Assembly (NCBI GenBank): GCA_902594235.1
Contig: CACJLJ010000001.1
Location: forward strand, 372,001 to 436,000
DNA length: 64,000 nt
Source of the DNA: an uncultured Pelagibacteraceae bacterium
GTDB lineage: Bacteria > Pseudomonadota > Alphaproteobacteria > Pelagibacterales > Pelagibacteraceae
Reading direction: 5' to 3'
Shown here piece after piece: positions 60,478-64,000 of the stretch; positions within the stretch are counted from its first letter, which is position 1; each line of letters starts with the position of its first letter. A program made the translations under genes and the position numbers. The notes under the pieces are model-generated. The model had not been told where the DNA came from, did not search any database, and was given only the letters and a program-made list of their open reading frames with translations.

Positions 60478-60861
60478 ATGACAATTAAATCATCCCAAAC
60501 TCTTGTTTCAGAGGCTTTAAGAGAAATTAAAACAATTTCTAGTGATGAAGCTTTTGATTTAGTTAATAATAATAAATGTAATTTAATAGATATTCGCGAT
60601 ATTAGAGAGTTGCAAAAAGAAGGACAAATTGATCAAGCTAATCATATTCCAAGAGGGATGTTAGAGTTTTGGTTAGATCCTGATAGCCCTTACTTTAAAC
60701 AAGGAAAACTTGATATGAGTAAAGAAATGGTTCTTTTTTGTGCAGGGGGATTAAGATCCGCTTTAGCTGCAAAAACTTTAAAAGATATGGGATTTGAAAA
60801 AGTTTCTCATATTGATGGAGGTTTTGGTTCATTAAAACAAAGTAAATTTAAAATTACTTAA
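60478..60861 (+). CDS. Rhodanese-like domain protein
   Basis: This 127-residue single rhodanese domain has NLIDIRDIRELQKEGQI and MVLFCAGGLRSALAAKTL with the active-site Cys loop (CAGGLRS), then GFEKVSHIDGGFGSLK. It probably transfers sulfane sulfur. It has no signal peptide. It overlaps the convergent DsbA-fold gene by 4 bases at the 3' end and is divergent from the glycosyltransferase-like gene. Confidence 0.9.
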   Translation: MTIKSSQTLVSEALREIKTISSDEAFDLVNNNKCNLIDIRDIRELQKEGQIDQANHIPRGMLEFWLDPDSPYFKQGKLDMSKEMVLFCAGGLRSALAAKTLKDMGFEKVSHIDGGFGSLKQSKFKIT

Positions 60862-61436
60862 GAATTATATTCATCCAAGGCATACTCTAGTCTATCCTGT
60901 CCCCAAAAAAGTTTATTATTAATAATAAATGTAGGCGCACCAAAAACATTCAAATTAAACGCACTAGAAGTTAAATCTTTAAGCTTATCTTTAATTTTTT
61001 GTTCATTAATACTTTTTTCAAATAAATTTTGATCAATTTCACAATCTAATAAAATCTTTTTTATATTTTCTTGAACTGATATATCTAGATTATTTTTCCA
61101 ATAGGCGTCAAAGCATACATCAATGAATTTATCTTTTTTATTATTCTCAACTATAAGAAATCCTCTCATCAGATGTAAAGAATTAACTGGAAATTTATCA
61201 TTCCATTTAAATGGAACTTTATTTTTTTTTGCAATAAGAATACAATCATCTTTCATATTTTTCATTTTTTTTTCATTAAAAGCAGGCGCTGTTATTTCAT
61301 TAAGATTATGTAAACCTCCAAGCAAAATAGCTTTATAATTAAAAATTTTCCTCTGATTTAAATTAATTATTTTCTTATGTGCTAAATATGAGTAAGGACT
61401 GATAAAATCGAAATAAAAATCAATTAATTTAGTCAT
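60858..61436 (-). CDS. DsbA-fold oxidoreductase, 2-hydroxychromene-2-carboxylate isomerase type
   Basis: This 192-residue protein opens IDFYFDFISPYSYLAHKKI, the NahD/DsbA-like start in which the CxxC of DsbA is replaced by SPYS. VFGAPTFIINNKLFWGQDRLEYALDE is the conserved cis-Pro and C-terminal block. Relatives are glutathione-dependent isomerases of the kappa GST class. The substrate is unknown. It follows the ABA4-like gene with an 8-base overlap. Confidence 0.85.
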   Translation of the reverse strand: MTKLIDFYFDFISPYSYLAHKKIINLNQRKIFNYKAILLGGLHNLNEITAPAFNEKKMKNMKDDCILIAKKNKVPFKWNDKFPVNSLHLMRGFLIVENNKKDKFIDVCFDAYWKNNLDISVQENIKKILLDCEIDQNLFEKSINEQKIKDKLKDLTSSAFNLNVFGAPTFIINNKLFWGQDRLEYALDEYNS

Positions 61437-61902
61437 ATATATTTATGCTTTTTGCATAGAATATTCTTATCAACCAATAAATTAATAATCCTAATGGACC
61501 GATTAAGTAAGTAACGATTAAAGGCAATATCATAAGAAGTTTATTTATATTGAACTTTTGAGAGTCTTTAACCATCCAGCCTCCTACAAATAGGTTGATA
61601 GAGACAAAGTGTATCCAAAATAACATAAGAAAAAGATTATTTGAAAATAAATTAGAAAGATTTGAAATATTTAAATATAACTCAAAATTGGTAAGAAAAT
61701 CATAAGAGTTTAGATAAGACTTATATAAAACAAATATATATGTTCCAGCTAACAGCAAGACTGGAACAATTGATGTTGCCAAAAATCTGCAAAGATTTGA
61801 AGTTGGAAAAAAAATTAATATAAGCCAAAAAGGCAATACTCCTAAATTCACCCATAGATAGAGAATTTCGATTGTAAAGAAAGCATAAATTTGTTCGATC
61901 AT
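61429..61902 (-). CDS. ABA4-like family membrane protein
   Basis: This 157-residue protein has four helices. The closing IHFVSINLFVGGWMVKDSQK followed by a TYLIGPLGLLIYWLIR helix is the ABA4-like (DUF4281) signature; the plant founder acts in neoxanthin synthesis. In bacteria its role is unknown, perhaps carotenoid or lipid related. It overlaps the DsbA-fold gene by 8 bases. Confidence 0.8.
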   Translation of the reverse strand: MIEQIYAFFTIEILYLWVNLGVLPFWLILIFFPTSNLCRFLATSIVPVLLLAGTYIFVLYKSYLNSYDFLTNFELYLNISNLSNLFSNNLFLMLFWIHFVSINLFVGGWMVKDSQKFNINKLLMILPLIVTYLIGPLGLLIYWLIRIFYAKSINIYD

Positions 61903-61930
61903 TTGAAATTATATTATATTAAATCTTACA

Positions 61931-62494
61931 ATGATTCCTATAAGAAATAAGAAAAAAACTTTACAAGTAACTGTTGATGAAATGAGAAATTTCGCTTTAT
62001 CATATGTTGAAAAATATGCTCCATCAAAACAACAGCTTAGAACATACTTGTTAAAAAAATACTTAAAATCTTCAGTACCCAATGTAAAAAAGCAAGATGT
62101 AACAAATTTAATTGATATTGTTCTGTCTGACTTAGAAAAAAATAAGTTTGTAAACGATAAATTTTATTCAGAGAGTAAGGCAAAAAGTATGATTCAAAGA
62201 GGAAACTCAATAAATAAAATTAGAAATTATTTAATTTCAAAAGGAATAAATAATGAATTTATTAAAAGTACAGTCAATAAAATTTATGAGGATAATTCAG
62301 ATCAAGATTTTTTTTCTGCAATAAAAATTTGTAAAAAAAAGAGAATTGGTCCAGCAAGAACTGAAGATAATCGTCAATTATTCTATAAAAAAGATATTTC
62401 TTTATTAGCTAGAAACGGTTTTGATTTTGAAACATCCAAAAAAGTTATGGGTTTAAAAAAAGATGATTATCTTAAAATAGTTAAATTACTTTGA
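61931..62494 (+). CDS. recX: RecX-family regulator
   Basis: This 187-residue protein has repeated three-helix modules: ALSYVEKYAPSKQQLRTYLLKKY, FVNDKFYSESKAKSMIQRGNSINKIRNYLISKGI, and FFSAIKICKKKRIG with a final GFDFETSKKVM. This is the RecX pattern, which modulates RecA filaments. It is more Lys-rich than usual. No recA gene is adjacent. It is convergent with a small membrane protein gene, overlapping by 9 bases. Confidence 0.82.
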   Translation: MIPIRNKKKTLQVTVDEMRNFALSYVEKYAPSKQQLRTYLLKKYLKSSVPNVKKQDVTNLIDIVLSDLEKNKFVNDKFYSESKAKSMIQRGNSINKIRNYLISKGINNEFIKSTVNKIYEDNSDQDFFSAIKICKKKRIGPARTEDNRQLFYKKDISLLARNGFDFETSKKVMGLKKDDYLKIVKLL

Positions 62495-62629
62495 TTGTTT
62501 TTCATCTTTTTCTTTAATTAATTTATCTATTTTATTTCTTATAAAATTTTTAACAAATACAAAAACTAATAGCCCAAAAATTGAGACAGAAACTATTATT
62601 ATTAATATAATTCTTAATTGTTCATCCAT
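62486..62629 (-). CDS. Small single-helix membrane protein coupled to cysQ
   Basis: This 47-residue ORF has its ATG overlapping the cysQ stop by one base (TAATG). The N-terminal half is one hydrophobic helix (about residues 5-27) and the C-terminus is a basic, charged tail (KNFIRNKIDKLIKEKDEK). No family is recognised. The coupled start argues for translation. Confidence 0.5.
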   Translation of the reverse strand: MDEQLRIILIIIVSVSIFGLLVFVFVKNFIRNKIDKLIKEKDEKQSK

Positions 62630-63402
62630 TAGATAATGTTTTTACTTTTAAGAATTAAACTTGAATTTTTAAAATCTTTTTTACCATATTTTATTTCATT
62701 ATTATTAAAATCTGTAATTTTACCTCCAGCATGTTTTAAAATAGCATGACCAGCAGCAATATCCCATTCATAAGCCCTAGGCTCAGCTACATAACCATCG
62801 AATTCGCCCGCAGCTATTACACAAAATTTTAAAGAACTTTTCATGCGTACAAATTTTTTAACATTTAATTTTTTATGTATTTCTTGTATTTCAGGTTTAA
62901 TTTTATTTGAGTAAGTAACAAATTTTATTTCATTCTTATTGAAATTACTTGAGCAGTCTAGTTTGGTTTTTTTTCCATTTTTAATTTCATAAGCTTCATC
63001 AGGTGCAAATGAATAAAACATTCTTTTTTTTGCCGGAGCAAATATAAGTCCTGCGACTGGTTCTTTATCCATTATTAAACCAGCGTTAATTGTAAACTCT
63101 TCTAAATTGTTAATATAATCATTAGTACCATCAATAGGGTCAATTAACCAAAAATTCTCAAGATTATCTTCTGACTTATTTTCTGAGGTTTCCTCTGAAA
63201 CTATTGCCAGCTTAGGAGTTATCTCTTTTATTCTGTCTGTTATAATTTGGTTTACCTCTAAATCACCATTACTGACTGGTGTATTGTCAGATTTAATTTT
63301 TTTAATTAACCCTTTATTTCTCAATTCTAAAGATTTTTGACCTGCCTCTAAAAAAGTATCAATTAAACTTTCAACAATTTCTTTTAAATTAAATTCAGTC
63401 AT
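62629..63402 (-). CDS. cysQ: 3'(2'),5'-bisphosphate nucleotidase, CysQ type
   Basis: This 257-residue IMPase-fold enzyme has metal motifs SEETSE, WLIDPIDGTNDYI and YEWDIAAGHAILKHAGG. The phrase DPIDGTNDYI and the AEPRAYEWDIAAG block are typical of CysQ, which removes 3'-phosphate from PAP formed during sulfate assimilation. It is therefore part of the sulfur theme. It overlaps the DUF3553 gene by 8 bases and a small membrane protein gene by 1 base. Distinct from the HisN-like gene at 355. Confidence 0.9.
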   Translation of the reverse strand: MTEFNLKEIVESLIDTFLEAGQKSLELRNKGLIKKIKSDNTPVSNGDLEVNQIITDRIKEITPKLAIVSEETSENKSEDNLENFWLIDPIDGTNDYINNLEEFTINAGLIMDKEPVAGLIFAPAKKRMFYSFAPDEAYEIKNGKKTKLDCSSNFNKNEIKFVTYSNKIKPEIQEIHKKLNVKKFVRMKSSLKFCVIAAGEFDGYVAEPRAYEWDIAAGHAILKHAGGKITDFNNNEIKYGKKDFKNSSLILKSKNII

Positions 63403-63565
63403 ATATTTTAGTTAATTCAATATTTTTTGCATTAATTACTTTTTTTCCAACATTTTCAAAATTCACTGTTACTTTGTTGTCAATAATAGATTGGACCTGA
63501 CCAATACCCCATTCTTTGTTAGATGGGTTCTCAACTTTGTCACCTGGTTCAAAATCTAAAATCAT
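63395..63565 (-). CDS. DUF3553 family protein
   Basis: This 56-residue ORF starts with ATG at 63565. [26 protein letters not shown] and [14 protein letters not shown] are the complete DUF3553 core, an SH3-like small beta-barrel (CarD/TRCF-RID-like) in which GD.V.hP...WG.G.VQS is invariant. The role is not known. It overlaps the cysQ start by 8 bases. It is divergent from mnmA across 41 bases. Confidence 0.85.
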   Translation of the reverse strand: MILDFEPGDKVENPSNKEWGIGQVQSIIDNKVTVNFENVGKKVINAKNIELTKIYD

Positions 63566-63606
63566 TTAATTTAACTTATATTAGAAATAAGTATAAATAC
63601 CATCAA

Positions 63607-64000
63607 ATGAATAAAGAATTAAATTCTATAGGAATAAATAAAAAAGCGACAGATACAACTGTTGTTGTTGCAATGTCTGGTGGAGTCGACTCTTCAACTG
63701 TTGCTGGGATGATGAAAAAAGATGGATATAAAGTTATTGGCATAACACTTAAACTTTATGACGATGGTAAAGAGGTTGCTGCCTCAAAACAATGTTGTTC
63801 TGGTCAAGATATAATGGATGCGAAAAGAGTTGCTAACAAATTAGATATAGAACATAAAATTTTATATTATCAAAATAAATTTAAACAAGGGGTAATTGAT
63901 AATTTTGTACAGAGTTATTTAAAGGGTGAGACGCCAATACCCTGCGTGCAATGTAATCAAACAGTAAAATTTAAAGATTTATTTGAAGTTTCGAAAGAGT
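63607..64000 (+). CDS. mnmA: tRNA-specific 2-thiouridylase (partial, N-terminal part)
   Basis: The gene starts at ATG 63607 and runs off the right edge after 131 residues. [14 protein letters not shown] is the ATP-pyrophosphatase P-loop. [10 protein letters not shown] carries the catalytic Cys that is adenylated and thiolated. MnmA puts sulfur on U34 of tRNA-Lys, Glu and Gln. [24 protein letters not shown] and the substrate region fit the family. The C-terminal half lies outside the window. Confidence 0.95.
   Translation, partial: MNKELNSIGINKKATDTTVVVAMSGGVDSSTVAGMMKKDGYKVIGITLKLYDDGKEVAASKQCCSGQDIMDAKRVANKLDIEHKILYYQNKFKQGVIDNFVQSYLKGETPIPCVQCNQTVKFKDLFEVSKE

Noticed and set aside
1..64000. 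CRISPR array, transposase, integrase or phage genes
   Set aside because: No regularly spaced repeats of 25-40 bases and no recognisable recombinase or phage proteins were seen.

Overview
The window looks like a chromosome segment of a SAR11-type (Pelagibacter-like) marine alphaproteobacterium. The DNA is very AT-rich, genes are packed with 0-20 base gaps and many 1-11 base overlaps, and almost no mobile DNA is visible. The content is typical of that group: a TPP-riboswitch-controlled ThiV-like transporter, an FbpABC iron importer, TRAP and taurine-type transporters, a demethylating FAD/GcvT oxidoreductase, AcuI, and an allantoin pathway. The assignment rests on gene content and base composition, not on a database match. 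I saw no tRNA, rRNA, CRISPR array, prophage or insertion sequence.

Layout. 1-4.3 kb: the start of a GBBH-like gene, a HisN-like phosphatase, then a ten-gene minus-strand run of very small proteins, including two SMR-type membrane proteins that both lack the family's key glutamate. 4.4-7.1 kb: cysK-cysE, a divergent VOC protein and a LysE-type exporter. 7.1-19.2 kb: a probable organosulfonate region (HpsN-type dehydrogenase, phosphotransacetylase, Ldh2/ComC-type dehydrogenase, TauCBA transporter, divergent omega-aminotransferase and alanine dehydrogenase), interrupted by a DUF4956 / CotH-beta-helix / VTC-domain trio. No xsc lies in the window. 20.3-26.4 kb: a DMGDH/sarcosine-type oxidoreductase, hisI, DUF2237, folE, acuI and a LysR regulator.

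26.4-35.7 kb: an iron locus with a palindromic iron-box-like site, fbpA, a small Cys-rich protein, a structured RNA element, a peroxiredoxin, fbpBC and azlCD. A thioredoxin-like protein, a persulfide-dioxygenase-like hydrolase, a blue-copper protein with DUF4396, and a methyltransferase follow. 34.9-35.3 kb is a hairpin-rich gap, the longest gene-free stretch. 35.7-39 kb: TPP riboswitch-thiV and an ABC-2 exporter. 39-42 kb: isocitrate lyase and a divergent RamB-type regulator separated by a small gene and two perfect 19-base repeats. 42-48 kb: small accessory genes, then allantoinase-allantoicase-ureidoglycolate lyase-ribokinase and a convergent NCS1 permease. 48-51.7 kb: a TPR protein and a complete TRAP transporter. 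51.7-57 kb: SDR and aldehyde dehydrogenase divergent from Fe-alcohol dehydrogenase, a glutamine amidotransferase and an RseP-type protease. 57-64 kb: HU, AmtB, Bcp, a glycosyltransferase-like protein, rhodanese, a DsbA-fold isomerase, ABA4-like, RecX, CysQ, DUF3553 and the start of mnmA.

Themes: uptake and breakdown of organic sulfur, nitrogen and C1 compounds (sulfonates, allantoin, methylated amines, ammonium, TRAP substrates), feeding glyoxylate, pyruvate and acetyl units into central metabolism. Iron and redox genes are interleaved. The less described parts are the small-protein operon at 1.2-4.3 kb, the VTC/CotH/DUF4956 trio, and three hairpin-rich intergenic segments (27.7, 34.9 and 58.9 kb).
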